The notes under the pieces were generated by a model. It searched no databases. It had not been told where the DNA came from and was given only the letters and a program-made list of their open reading frames with translations. Shown one piece after another: positions 1-12,400 of a DNA stretch of 64,000 nt. How positions within the stretch are numbered: position 1 is the stretch's first letter; every line of letters starts with the position of its first letter. The DNA is from Ovis canadensis. Lineage: Eukaryota > Chordata > Mammalia > Artiodactyla > Bovidae. Both the position numbers and the translations under genes were made by a program. The stretch lies in assembly GCF_042477335.2 (NCBI RefSeq), contig NC_091250.1:61635384-61699383 (forward strand), given 5' to 3'.

Positions 1-313
1 GCTCATCTGTCCCATGCTGGTCTTGTTCCTGCCTTGCAGGCACCACTGGTACCTCACAAGGACATCCTGGCACCCTTTGCACTGGCTTTAACACACTCTG
101 TGGATAGGACTCAGTCAGCCATCTGCCAAGTCTGCTCACAAAGACAGTAGGATGTCATGGAAGAGCCTATCCGATTAGGAATCCTCAGAGTTCAGCCCTG
201 GCCCTGGCTCAATCAATGGTGTGAGGTCTCTGGTTCTCAGTGTTCTGATCTAAATAATAGGGTAATCCTTGATTTGGAGCTTGTGGAGGTGTTGAGCAAA
301 TGAAATCACACCC
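1..313. other. 5' flank, nothing assigned
   Basis: Unique-looking sequence. A weak MIR-like stretch may lie around 190-260, but it is too diverged to call. Confidence 0.3.
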
Positions 314-700
314 ATGGTGATTTCATCTGGAACTCCTTCTGTTTTAAAAGACAGAAGCCAACTCAAACTGGCTTCAGTGAAGAGGGGACTTTATTGGCTC
401 ATGTTACTGAGAAATCTGTTTGGGGGCACAATTGGCTTCATGTGCTCAAATGTAGTGTCAGCATCTGATTTCTCCCCAACTCTCAGCTCTTCTGCTGAGA
501 GCTCTGCTGTTCTCATCCTCAGTCTCCAAACGGTGGTCCCCAGCAATTCCAGGGTCTCACACCTTCAAGTTCAAATCCAGCCTCCCAGCAGCTGGGATAG
601 ACTATGGTTGGCTCTGTGTCATCTGGCGTGGAGGATGCAGCCACAGTGGACAATCAGACCTGAGTCCAGTGCCAATCAACCCCTGTGATGAGTAAGAGAG
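314..700. repeat. old interspersed repeat, family not assigned
   Basis: The stretch reads like a dispersed mammalian repeat: AAACTGGCTTCAGTGAAG, then TTTATTGGCTCATGTTACTGAG. A related motif order occurs at about 20395-20535. The 124-codon open frame here has no recognisable domain and I treat it as chance. Confidence 0.4.
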
Positions 701-897
701 CTTGGTCAGGCTTGGTTGTATGGTTAACATTCAGAGCTGGAAAAGAGTAAGGGTTGGAGTTAGGGGGAGAAGGTCGAGTTTACCTCACAGATTGAGAATG
801 GGAGAAGAGTGGTCTGCCAAAAGATATTTGGGGTACTATTAACAGAAAGAGAAGTGGATGCTGGGAGGCTAAAATATGCACTATAACTGGGATTTTT

Positions 898-1168
898 TTG
901 TTGTTGTTGTTCCTTGGGTCTTCTTTGCTGCCTGCAGACTTTCTCTAGTTGCAGCAGCAGGGGGCTACTCTTCACTGTGGTGCCCTGGCTTGTCATTGTG
1001 CTGGTTTCTCTTGTTGCAGAACACGAACTCTACAGCATTGGTTTCAGTAGCCGTGGTGCACAGGCATAGTTGCTCCGCAGCATGTGGGATCTCCCAGGAC
1101 CAGGGATCAAACCTGTGTCCCCTGCACTGGCAGGCAGATTCTTAACCACTGGACCACCAAGGAAGTCC
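898..1168 (-). repeat. CHR-type tRNA-derived SINE
   Basis: On the + strand it ends with the reverse complement of the CHR head (tRNA-like box B CAGGGATCAAACC, then CCACTGGACCACCAAGGAAGTCC). A 16-bp target-site duplication with one mismatch flanks it (882-897 and 1169-1184, TATA[A/C]CTGGGATTTTT). CHR SINEs are confined to Cetartiodactyla. Confidence 0.85.
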
Positions 1169-1181
1169 TATACCTGGGATT

Positions 1182-1201
1182 TTTATATCACGTGATATAA
1201 A
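1182..1201. promoter_or_regulatory. 20-bp perfect palindrome centred on TCACGTGA E-box
   Basis: TTTATATCACGTGATATAAA is its own reverse complement over 20 bp. The core TCACGTGA is the kind of site bound by USF, TFE and MITF bHLH-ZIP factors (established motif). Its left edge overlaps the SINE target-site duplication. Function is inference. Confidence 0.4.
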
Positions 1202-1554
1202 GCATGCATTGCAGCCTCCCTCTTTGCCGTGAAGTCTTCTGTCTTCACCCCAAAAAGCTCCTGCAAGCACCCAAGGACCAGCTGTCTCACCCTACTTCCT
1301 GGCTCTGAACTCCTGTAGCCCACAGGATCTTATCACTCACCAGCAACAGGCAGAGTTGGGTCATCAGTTATCTTATTATGTATATGTCCTTTCTCTTCAT
1401 CCACTTGGCAGGATCCTGGAGACCAAGGGTCACATCTTATTCATCTTTGTGCCTCCCAAAGCACTTTGCCTGATGCTTGGGTCATAGAAGACTGTCCATA
1501 AACTTGCTGACAGATCAAACACCTAATTTACATGCTTCTGGAAGTATGGAAGTA
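1202..1554. other. unassigned 5' flank
   Basis: No gene and no repeat that I can name. Confidence 0.3.
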
Positions 1555-1566
1555 AATAGTAGCTTG

Positions 1567-1826
1567 CTGCTGCTGCTGCTAAGTCACTTCAGTTGTGTCC
1601 GACTCTGTGCGACCCCATAGACAGAAGCCCACCAGGCTCCCCTGTCCCTGGGACTGTCCAGGCAAGAACACTCGAGTGGGTTGCCATTTCCTTCTCCAAT
1701 GCATGAAAGCGAAAAGTGAAAGTGAAGTCGCTCAGTCGTGTCCAACTGTTAGCGACCCCATGGACTGCAGCCTACAAGGCTCCTCCGACCATGGGATTTT
1801 CCAGGCAAGAGTACTGGAGTGGGGTG
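1567..1826 (-). repeat. BOV-A2 SINE (two Bov-A monomers)
   Basis: Two Bov-A monomers in reverse orientation, starting with a (GCT)n tail that corresponds to the element's AGC-rich 3' end. A 12-bp target-site duplication AATAGTAGCTTG lies at 1555-1566 and 1827-1838. The perfect duplication marks a fairly young insertion. Confidence 0.92.
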
Positions 1827-1838
1827 AATAGTAGCTTG

Positions 1839-2505
1839 ATTCAACTACAAAACTACCAAAACAGGAAATCTGTGCCCTCTACACCATTTCTGAAGGATCA
1901 CAGATAATTTCCTGAACTAATAATGATGCTGGGGTCAAGATTTGCTGGGATCTTCTTTGCTCCGTAGCCCCCAGTAGCTGGTATCATTCTTTTTTTAAAA
2001 TAAAGGATTGAGTGAAGGCCCAAGGAATCTTAGTGTCAGCTGCCAGTACCCCTGGTGGGTCCTGTGCCAGCAGAGCAGACATAGAAGCCTGGAGGATGAC
2101 AATCATAGGAAGAGGAAGCAGATGTCTGTCCTCAGTGGCTCCCACCTCAGGCAACAAGGCAGAGCCCCAAGGTCCCTTCAGTGGGACTAGCTGCTGGCTC
2201 CCTGCCCTGTGCTGATCTCTATTCACTCTCTATCCTCATCCATAACCCTGACATCCAGCAAGGGGAAGGAGAAAGGAGGACATGGAAAATCAGTCGGAAA
2301 AGATCTGCTTGTAGCTTGGATGTTGAAATAACATTCCTCCCGGGTTAATCTTTGTCTGAAGCTCCTGTGGCTCCGATTTCAGAATCCCTTGCAGGCCTTC
2401 TTGGCCAGGCATTTTGCACTTTTGTCTCTAATCCCCTCAAATCGCCCTTTAGGCCAAGTGACTTGTCCAAATCCGCGCAGCCAAGCCAAGATTCCCTCAC
2501 CTGTA
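1839..2505. other. unassigned 5' flank
   Basis: No gene. A weak MIR-like stretch is possible near 2445-2490 (AAGTGACTTGTCCAAATC). Confidence 0.3.
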
Positions 2506-2507
2506 AA

Positions 2508-2632
2508 AGATATGGAGAAGGAAACGGCAATCCACTCCAGTATTCTTGTCTGGAGAATTCCACGGACAGAGGAACTTGGCAGGTTACAGTCCATAGGGTC
2601 GCAGGGAGTCAGACACGACTTAAGTGACTTAG
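2508..2632 (+). repeat. Bov-A SINE monomer
   Basis: Reads TATGGAGAAGGAAACGGCAA, CCACTCCAGTATTCTTG, then GAGTCAGACACGACTTAAG, which is the Bov-A body in sense orientation. Confidence 0.8.
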
Positions 2633-2693
2633 TAAAAGATTCGAGGATTAAATCAACGAGCTATAGAGATCCTCCACCTCCTGTTAGTGTGAG

Positions 2694-2842
2694 GCTTCCC
2701 CGGTGGCTCAGAGAAGGATATGGCAACCCACTCCAGTATTCTTGCCTGGAAAATCCCATGGACGGAGAAGCCCGGTAGGCTATGCAGTCCACGGGGTCGC
2801 AAAGGGTCGGACACGACTGAGCGACTTCACTTCACTTCACCT
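2694..2842 (+). repeat. Bov-tA SINE, internally shortened
   Basis: The head GGCTTCCCCGGTGGCTCAG is followed directly by the Bov-A body (GAGAAGGATATGGCAACCC), so most of the tRNA-like part is missing. The tail is (ACTTC)n. Near-direct repeats of CACCTCC-TAGTG flank it. Confidence 0.8.
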
Positions 2843-3039
2843 CCTAGTGTAGTGAGGAAAATCAAATCAGTTGCGGGGAAAGAACCAAGAAGTTAGTAAA
2901 GGAGGGAGTGGTAGACAAGGTCAGAAGAGCGGTGGGTGGGGCAGCTGAGAGAAAAATTAGGCTTGGCGGGTAGCGACTGGGGGAGGGACTGGGAACGGAG
3001 AGCAATGAGCAATTAATCCTCCACTCTTAATAGCGGTTG

Positions 3040-3327
3040 GCTCTCGCTGGGCGCTAAGCGATGCCGGGACTACCGGGGAGGCGGTGCGCCGGGCCTGAGG
3101 CCCCGCCCAATATCTCCTAGCCCCACCCACCCTAGGCCCCGCCTCTGATCCCACCCCTGCTCCCACCTCGCTCTGCCTCGGCCCAGCCCCAACTTCTAGC
3201 CCCGCCCCCAAGGCCCGGAAGCGAAAGCTGTTCCTCCTCTTCCGAGCGGGGTCACGGCCCAGCCGGCGGGAGCCCGGTTTGGAGAGTCCGGGGCCCTAGG
3301 AGAGTCCCGGTAGCCCCGGCTGGAGCC
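3040..3327 (+). promoter_or_regulatory. SMIM20: CpG-rich SMIM20 promoter and 5' UTR
   Basis: GC- and CpG-rich sequence ending at the start codon, typical of a housekeeping promoter without a TATA box. Visible sites are a CCAAT box (3107-3111), a GC box CCCCGCCCCC (3200-3209) and an ETS-type CCGGAAGCG (3215-3223), with another CTTCCG (ETS on the other strand) near 3240. There is no ATG between 3211 and the start codon. The exact transcription start cannot be read from sequence; CpG density continues to about 3500. Confidence 0.75.
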
Positions 3328-3436
3328 ATGTCCCGGAACCTGCGCACTGCTCTCATTTTCGGCGGCTTCATCTCACTGATCGGCGCCGCCTTCTACCCCA
3401 TCTACTTCCGGCCCTTAATGCGGCTGGAGGAGTACA
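3328..3436 (+). CDS. SMIM20: SMIM20 coding exon 1
   Basis: Encodes residues 1-36 plus the first base of Lys37, so it carries the N-terminus and the whole membrane segment. The donor is TACA|gtgagt at 3437. Confidence 0.97.
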
Positions 3437-6400
3437 GTGAGTGACCTCTGACCCCACGCGGCGTCCCGGCCCCGGTGACAGTGATCTCTGACCCCGCGCG
3501 GCCGACTGGCCCTAGTAACCCCCCGCTTTCCCTCATCATCCCCACGTGGGGCCATGGACAGAGGTTGGTTCACGAGTCAGCGAGACCCGGGTTCGACTTT
3601 GGCTGTGTGACCGGGGTCAAGTGACTCAACCTCTGAGACCTTCACCATCCTCAGTAGTAGTTATCTGTGTGTGTGTGTGCGTGAGTGCGTGCATGCTGGG
3701 TCGCTCAGTCGTGTCCAGCTCTTTGCTATCCCATGGACTGTAGCCCTTCAGGCCACCCTGACCATGGAATTTTCCAAGCAAGAATATTGGAATGGGTTGC
3801 CATTTCCTACTGGGATCTTCCCAATCCAGGGATTGAACTGCGTCTCTTTTGTCTGTATAATATCTGTAAAACTGCCTGGCATCTGATGAGACTCAAAGGT
3901 GGTAATAAAAGCAGTTGACATAGTAGGTCAACACTAAATCCTAGTTCATACTGGTATTGACTGGAGGCTTTATAATGTGTCTTCATTAAGCACGTTGCCA
4001 AGATCTCCTGGAGAAGGAAATGGCAACCAGCTTCATTATTTGTCTTGAGAATCCCAGGTACAGAAGGGTCTAGGGAGCCCCAGTCCATGGGGTCACAAAG
4101 AGTCGGACACGACTGAGCAACTAATACTGGATCACTTAATTTATACAACCTCATTTTGAGGCAGGTTAGTATTGTTTTATGGATGGGAAGTCTCAGAGAG
4201 GCTGTATTACGTGCCCAAGGACACACAGCTAGTAAGTGGCAAGAATAATATTCCAACTTCCGCCTTCGTTTCCGGGCCTTCTTCCACACCCTGAAGCTGG
4301 GAATGGTGATGTTGTGGGGAGGGATGGCCCCTCATTATCCTGAGCTTGAAGGTGTTTTTATTTCCACTTCATTTCCACTCCCAAAGATGTCATTGAGTGG
4401 ACATATTTCGAACCTGAACTGTTAATCTGGATTTTTGAGTTTTTCCTCTCCTTTCTCCTCAAATCTTTTTTTTCACATTCTGCTGTCTTCCTTGGTTTTA
4501 AGCCGGCTGCTCACATGACAATGGCGAATATCCTGGGAGTAATTTTCTTCCTTAATCATTCAAGTCCTATCATTCTAAAAGCCAAACTCTCCTTCCTTGA
4601 GACCTATACCTCAGCAAGGATTAGCACTTTGATACATCTGAAACCATCTGTCAGAGAGAAAATATCAGGCATTAGAGGCTCATTTTGTTCTCCAGGAAAC
4701 CTGAATCATCCTGAAGATGGAAGAGGGCCAGCCTTGCCCCTTGACAGTATTAGCGGAGGCTGAAAGCTTGGCGATCTAAAGCCGAAAGCTCCGTGTAAAT
4801 GCTCTGCCCATTACAGATTCTACAGCATTTTGTTTCTGAGACAGAGCGTTTTAAGCACACACTCAGATTTCCTTGCAGCTTCTTTTTTATCACCTGGTAT
4901 TGAAATGGTCTCTGCATTCTGCCTTCCAGCCTGTCTCTGTGCACCCATGTGCGGGGTAAATAAAAGTGGGGTTGAGTGAGGCCTTGCATAATCTGTGTTA
5001 TCCCTCCTTACAGACTCCTTGCTTCACTTTTTTATGATAGCCTCTAGAGTTGAACTTGAGTCAAGAGGGTCTGCTTTGGATCCCCCTAGCAAAGTTTCAG
5101 TCTAGGAAGACTAGAGCAGTGGTTTTTCAACTAGCGGTGATTCTTGACTCCCAGGGACATTTGGTTCTCTATGGAGACATTTTTGCTTGTCACAAAATGG
5201 GTGCCATGGGGTAGGGTGGGGTGGGTGAGTGTGCCACTGGCATCTAGCACATAGAGGCCAGACTCCTAAAGTTTGTGCAACACGTAGGACAGCCGCCCAT
5301 AAGAAAGAATTACCCAGCCCGACATGTGAATGGTGCCGAGATTGAGAAACCCGCCTCTGGTTCAGGGTGTGGGTTTGTGCTGTGTCTCCCAACAACAGTC
5401 TTACAGGTCCATAGACTATGGTTAACTGAGTCACTTTAAGACAGACGAATTAGGCCTTTTAAGTGAGCGCTGAGTGTGTGGCTACAATATCAGCATTTTT
5501 AAATGTGTAAGGCGGTCAACACCTGCCCACATTTCTGGTTCAATTTTAATTACTTTGGACACTTTTATCTGAGTTATAACTGAGTCCTTAAACAGGTAAA
5601 TAATACTGTATAGCTAATATGTATTGAAAATGGATTATATGTCTGACACTCTTCCAAGCACCTTTTCTATATTAACCCATTTGGTGCAAATAGCAACCTT
5701 TTATGGTAGTTGCTATGTGATCATCATCCCCATTTTATACATGGACAGACTGGGGTATAAAACAGTTAACTTGTACAGAAACCCACAACCAATGAGTCTC
5801 AGATTTGAACCAGTGCCATTCACTATTACACCAGGGCACCATACTGCCTCTCTAAGAGGATAGAGGGAGAAAGTCAGATGAGGGTCTAAGTCCCTTCCTA
5901 GAAGAGGATCTTAAGATGAGCTACTTAACCTCTCTGAGCCTGGCCTGTTTCCTCATCTGTAACAGTGAAATTGCAGGACTGAATTTACATGTTTTGGAGT
6001 GAATTAAATGAGATAAAAGGTGTAGAAATACTGATTTTTTATTTTTGTTTTGGTTGCTCGGTTGTGTCCAACTCTTTGCAACCCATAGACTGTAGCCCGC
6101 CAGGCTCCTCTGTCCATGGAATTTTCCAGGCAAGAATACTGGAGTGGGTTTCCGTTTTCTTCTCCAGGGGATCTTCCTGACCCAGGGATCAAAACTGTGT
6201 CTCCTGCATTCACAGATGGATTCTTTGCTGCTGAGCCACCAGGGAAGTTCATATTTTTACATTAGGAATCCCATAAAAACATTTCAAAAATAAGGAGCTC
6301 CAGGGGCAGGGAAGTGAGACAAGGAGATTTAAGCAGATGCTCAGACCCAGGTGAGGCGTTCGTGACCAGGTCATGGAGATGCACTGTGAGGACGGAGCTT

Positions 6401-9400
6401 CGATTCGTTTCGGCACGTTCAGTTAGCATTTACTTGGCCTTCTTTCCATTTTTTAAAAACCTGTGTTTTAACAGCAGTGTGCCTGGCGCTGTTAGGTGCT
6501 GGATATATGTGGCTGGACGAGTCAGAGCTCTCCTCTCATGTCACCGCCCCACCCCTGTCCAGCCCCTCTCCCGCCACCCACGGCCTGTGCTCTGAGTTGT
6601 CTCCCTGCCCCACCAGCACCACAACCACCCCGCTCTCTACCCGGCAGCCACCCTGGTCTTTCTGGTTACACTATCGTTGCTTATCTACCTTCTTTGCATT
6701 TGTGGTCGAAGAATGCAGACCATGTGATTTTGATTCTTTGATGCTGGTCAGGATTTGCTTTGTGACTTGGTACAGGTCAGTTTTTGTGAATGTTCCCTGT
6801 ATGCTTGGAATGAGGTATGTTCTCTTCTTTGGGGGTACAGAATTCTGTGTATGATGGTTCCAAATCATTCTTAATTCTATTACTTATATGTCTTGAGGCC
6901 ATATTAGTTGTTGCTCACAATCTAGAATGTTCTGAAGAATTTTTTTTTTCAATTATCATTATGTAAGAGTCCTCTTTATCCCCTAACATTCCTCCCCAAT
7001 TCTGTTTTATCTAATATCATCATAGTTACCAGCTTTCTTTGGGTTAGTGTTTTCCTGGTATATATATTCTCTTATATTTAGCATTTATTTAAGTCTTTTA
7101 AGCATTTACTTAAGTCTTATAAGCAACCCAAACTGGGATTTTTTAAAAAAAATCCAGTCTGATAATCTTTAAAATGTTGGATTGTTTTCCCTATCTTATG
7201 TTTTCTATTTAATCTTGTCTCTACTTTTTTTTTTCCTGTCCTTTTCTGCTTCAAGGCTTCTTTATTTAATTTTCTTGCCCTCTGCTAGTTTGAAAGTTTT
7301 ACATTCTGTTTTCTTTTTCTAAATTGCTTTGACAATTTAGAGCTAGTCAATATCTTTCAGTTTAGTTCAGTTCAGTCGCTCAGTCGTATCCGACTCTTTG
7401 CAACCCCATGAATCACAGCACGCCAGGCCTCCGTGTCCATCACCAACTCCCGGAGTTCACTCAGACTCACGTACATTGAGTCAGTGATGCCAATCCAGCC
7501 ATCTCATCCTCTGTTGTCCCCTTCTCCTCCTGCCCCCAATCCCTCCCAGCATCAGAGTCTTTTCCAATGAGTCAACTCTTCGCATGAGGTGGCCAAAGTA
7601 CTGGAGTTTCAGCTTTAGCATCATTCCTTCCAAAGAAATCCCAGGGTTGATCTCCTTCAGGATGGACTGGTTGGATCTCTTGTAGTCCAAGGGATCTCTT
7701 TACCTCCTATGAAATAAACAAAGACCTTAGAAGGCCTTAGCTCTTGTTCCACACTCCCCACCCCTCCTGCCTTGTGTTTCTTGCTCCCCAGACCACTTAG
7801 GACCATCAGCGTTTTACGCAATCACTGATTGTTTCTCTAGACCACTTAGGACCATCAGCGTTTTACACAGTCACTGATTGTCTCTCTTGACCCACATTCT
7901 TTATTCACTGATCTGTCTGTCTCACACCTTTCTAGTTTCAGTTTTCTTCATTCTGAAATACATCTTTGTGTCTCTTTGGTGAGAATTTGTAACTGGGAAA
8001 ATACATGCGTGTGTGTCAGAAAATGTACAGAACTCCAGGGTTTCCACTGTGCCTGTTGAAAAACCTATTGTTGTGCCATTTGCTCTTAGAATTTGATCAT
8101 CTCACTTGCTTATTTTAAAACACTTGAATAACCCTCTGCTGTCCTCAGAGTCCAGCTGGTGGAAAGTCATTGAAATGTTTTAATCAGGAGAGCAAGGTGA
8201 TCAGATTCAGCCTTTCCAGGCATCTCTGACTGTATCTGGCGGAGGGGCCGGAAGGGCCAAGGTTGAAGGTAAGAAGGCCAAGACCCAGGCAGGCTGTGCT
8301 TCCTGTGACTTTAGGAGAGATGACGGTAGCCTGAACCAGAATGCTGGTGGTTATGGGAATGGGCAGAAGGACTGAGTTCAGGAGCCAGGTTTAAGAAATA
8401 AACCCTCTATAGGGATTTGTGACTGATTAGCTCAAGGGCAAGCAAGGGAGAGGAAGGAGACTGGCCCTCAGCTTTGTGGCTCCAGCAGTTGAAGAGATGT
8501 GGTGCTAGGCATTAAGGAATACATGAAGTCTGTTTGGGGGGCGAAGGGACAGGCCGGTTCAGTTTGAGATGTATTGAGTGTTAGGTACCTGGATGTGCTC
8601 CTGGAGGTTTCCCCTAGGTGCTGGGATGTGCCAGTCTGGAGCCGAGCCACAGGGTCTGAGCTGGAGCTAGAGACAGCACATCTTCAGCATCAGATGGGAA
8701 GCAGAGTCACTGCAGCAGGTGCGGCTCCAGGCAGCATTCCGGGATTGAAAGCGACCCGCTGGTCCAGGATGGAACGCAGCTGAACACTGGCACTCGAAGG
8801 TCTGCAGGGCAAGTGGCAGGGGAGGAGGGGCCTTCTAAGGAGACTGACAAGGATTGGCCAGAGTAAGGGCCTTAAAACCGGAAGAGGCTGCAGTCATAAG
8901 CCCCAGGAAGATAGCTCTTCATGGCAGAGGGTGTGATCAGCAGGGCTTGGCTGCTTAGAGACAGTAAGGAAGATAAAAACTGAAAATATCCATTGGATTT
9001 AGCAAAAAAGAAGGTGAAGCTCAGTGGCTATTTTGTTAAGAGTGCTTTCAGTGGTTTGACAGTGGGGAGAAGGCAGATTGCAGCGGATGAAGAGTAAATA
9101 ATATATTAGGTTGACTGTATAAAGACGTTGGGCTGTCTGAAGAGGAGAATGAGGAATTGTATTTGCAGCTGGTCGAGGGGGCTAGGGAAGCAGAGGTTCT
9201 GTTTTGTCTGGGAGCATTGGGGAGCCAAGAGGGCCTCTGGATAAAGAAGGCTGCTGGAGGAGGTGGGGGAATCTCGACGTCAGATGGAGGAGGAGCCTTG
9301 GACCCAAGGCAGGACCCTTCTCCCACCAGTTGAGGAGGAAGGGTGGGCATGGATACAGCTTGACGGCGGTGTGGCTTTGGGAGGTTGTAGGTCCTTCCTG

Positions 9401-12400
9401 GTCACCTTGGCTTCTGTTCTCTTTGTGACGCAGGAGGTCGGGTGACTACACGTGAGAGGCAAGACCCCAGGCAGACTGCCCCTGCTCCGGACGCGTTCTT
9501 CCTCGGGCTTGGTGGTCCACCTCCACCAGCACTCCTGGCTTTGCTCTTTTGTTCCTACCTTTCATCCACTCCTTCTTAGCCTCTCTTGTTGGGTCTTTTC
9601 CTTCATACCTCTGTGGTCCCCAGAATTCTGGGCAGACCAAGGAGAAGCCCACAGTCCTTGGAAGGCCTGGGCAGACACCCAGTCCTTGACAAGGGGAGCG
9701 AGAGGCTGGCAAGGAGCCCAGGCCATGTAGGGCCCAAGAGCCAAGTCACTGTGGGACCTTTCAGCTGGGCCAGCTTGACTGATGCTGGCTGGCCTGGATA
9801 GGGGGTAGGTAGGTTCCTGGGCCCCTTGTGAAATAAGCCTCAAGGCAGTAGAAAAGAGGCAGAAGGCCCCTTATGTAAAATAAAGCCAAGATCTTCTGTG
9901 ATTTAAAAGCAGACAGGCCACTATTGCAAGACTGCCATCTTGAATTTCATCTTGACATTCAGTGTGATCTTCAGCTCTTTAACTAACTCAGCCAGACTTT
10001 ACCAAGTGTTAGGTAGCATACAAAGTCAGTTCGACTCGTGATAGCTGATACTGAAATGAGCCCCGGGAGATGGCAATTGTCAGTCCGAAACCAGAGTCTT
10101 CAGTTAGTTCTGCAGTCCTTCTGCAGGGGAGTCCGGATGTTAATTTTTAGCTTTCAGCCTGTCGGCCCAACTGTGGGAAGAGCCCATGTTTAGGGAAGCA
10201 TGCAAGTGATACAGCTTGAAGCCTGATTGCGTTTTGTCTTAGAACCAGTCAGGGATCCTGAATGTAGCCTTTTAAAAATAACAGCATTTCAAGGCAACCT
10301 ATGAAATGAGACAAAATAAGATCATTTCCTGTGATCCTGTACATTTTTAACTAACTTTAATTAGGTGTGGAGAAGCATAAAACCATAGGGTTTTGCCAGG
10401 AAACTTGTGCTCATTCAGCCCCCACGTTTAGGGGCCTTGTTCAGGGTCACTTAGCACATTCATTCGGAGAAGGCAATGGCACCCAACTCTGGTACTCTTG
10501 CCTGGAAAATCCCATGGATGGAGGAGCCTGGTGGGCTGCAGTCCATGGGGTCGCTCAGAGTCGGACACGACTGAAGCGACTTAGCAGCAGCAGCAGCACA
10601 TTCATTGCTGGGTAAATACTCGACCCAAACTCCCCAGCCTTGTCTGCTGCTTAATGAAGCCCAGTTTCACCTGCATTTAGGACAGAGGAGTGTCTGCCAG
10701 CAAAGCCAAGGTGGAAGAACCATGACCCCTCAATTCTTCCTCTCCTTGTGCCCCCACCCACAGTGTGTGATAGTTGGAGCAGGCCTGTGAGAAGTCACTT
10801 GATGAGGAATACCTCTTACCTTAAGAGGGCGTTTTCCCTATTCCATGGCAAGTGCTCAGAATATGCTTTTTATTCCTTTCACCTTGAGGAAAATGAATTG
10901 CACAGACTAAAGTCTTTTTTTCTAACAGGCCTTACAAAGCTGCCTGGATTTCATCACACACCCTGGTGAGAAACAGAGGTGTTCCCAGCATTGGGAGGAG
11001 CCCGTGCTTCTGGTGGCCCCTTGGTGCCCTCAGCCACTGGCTCACACTCCCTCCCATGGCACACACATCCAGCCTGGGTCACCCCGCAGACTGCAGCAGA
11101 GTGGGAGCACTAGAAAAGTACTTTTTCATTTTATATTTGCTATTTTTAAAAGAGACTTTGAATTAATCATCATGAAATAGTGTTGTTAGACTTCCTTATA
11201 CTTGTTTTGCAGTTGTGTTTTTTTGTTGTTAAAAAAATGCAGCTGACAGAGAAAACCTAAGAATAGTGGAATGAATCCCTTTATGTCCTTCACCTAGATT
11301 TACCAGTTGTTAACATTTTGCCACATTTGCTTTCTCTTCCGAAGTGTATGTGACATGTCTGTACACACATACATACATAGAATACGTGTATGTTCACAGA
11401 TTATACACATATTACTATTACTGTTATTTTGCTGAACCATTTGAGAGTTAGGTAGCAGGCCTTGTGAGCTTTGATACCTAAGACATCAGCATGTATTTCC
11501 TGAGCACAGGGACATTCTCTTACGTAATCACAGTTATCTAATCCAGGAAATTTAATGTTGACGCAATGCTTTTATGTACTATACAGTCCCTATTCAGATG
11601 CTGACATCTGGCCAGTTACCTCAGGTGGTGAGTTGCTTGTATTTTAACTAGTTCATTGGCAGGAGGAGATGGAGAGGGTATTCTTGAGGTGGTGGTCTCA
11701 CTGCAGAGGGTCCCGAGGTGAGATTCTGCACGTGCTTTTAGGCTTTTGTCTGCTAGTGCTCCCCAAGAGCACCGTCCCTGACAAGACCGCTGAGGAGCTG
11801 GTGCGTGGTGTGCTGCGTCCATCTGCTGTGAACGTTAAATAAAGTAATAAGTCACACAGATTTCACAGTATGGACATTTAATATAAGGATGGGTTTAAGA
11901 CTGTAAAAAGTCTTAAACTTTAAAACTTAAAAAAGTCTTAAAAGGTGGGTTTAAGACTCTTTTGCTACCGTACAAAAATGAGCCCATCTGCGTGTATTAC
12001 TAAGTTCTGAATAATATAACTAAGAATCCTCGATTAAAACTGCAAATCAGCTCACTGCCTTAGCACCAGGGGGCAGAGTTGGGCTTGCTGAGACACTGGA
12101 GAGGGGACTTACCTAACTGACATTGCAAAGCTCCTAGCCCAGTGCTGCGTATTTGCATTTTAATCATTTCACTCCTGATAGAAATATGCTTACTACCAAA
12201 AAGTCAGTAATTAGCTTATCCTGATTTGCCCACACAGTTAAACCCCTGACTTCTGTATTGCCCTTTACCTGAAGCCCAGAGACGTCTGCTATTTCTCTAA
12301 TGACAGCAAAATAGACACCTACTGTCAGCTTCATCAGGACGTATTTGCTGAGTCCCGAGGGGCCAGTTTGTTTGCCTTTAAGCATATCCCACATTCACAA

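Noticed and set aside
314-688. 124-codon open frame upstream of SMIM20
   Set aside because: It lies in an old dispersed repeat and lacks any recognisable domain.
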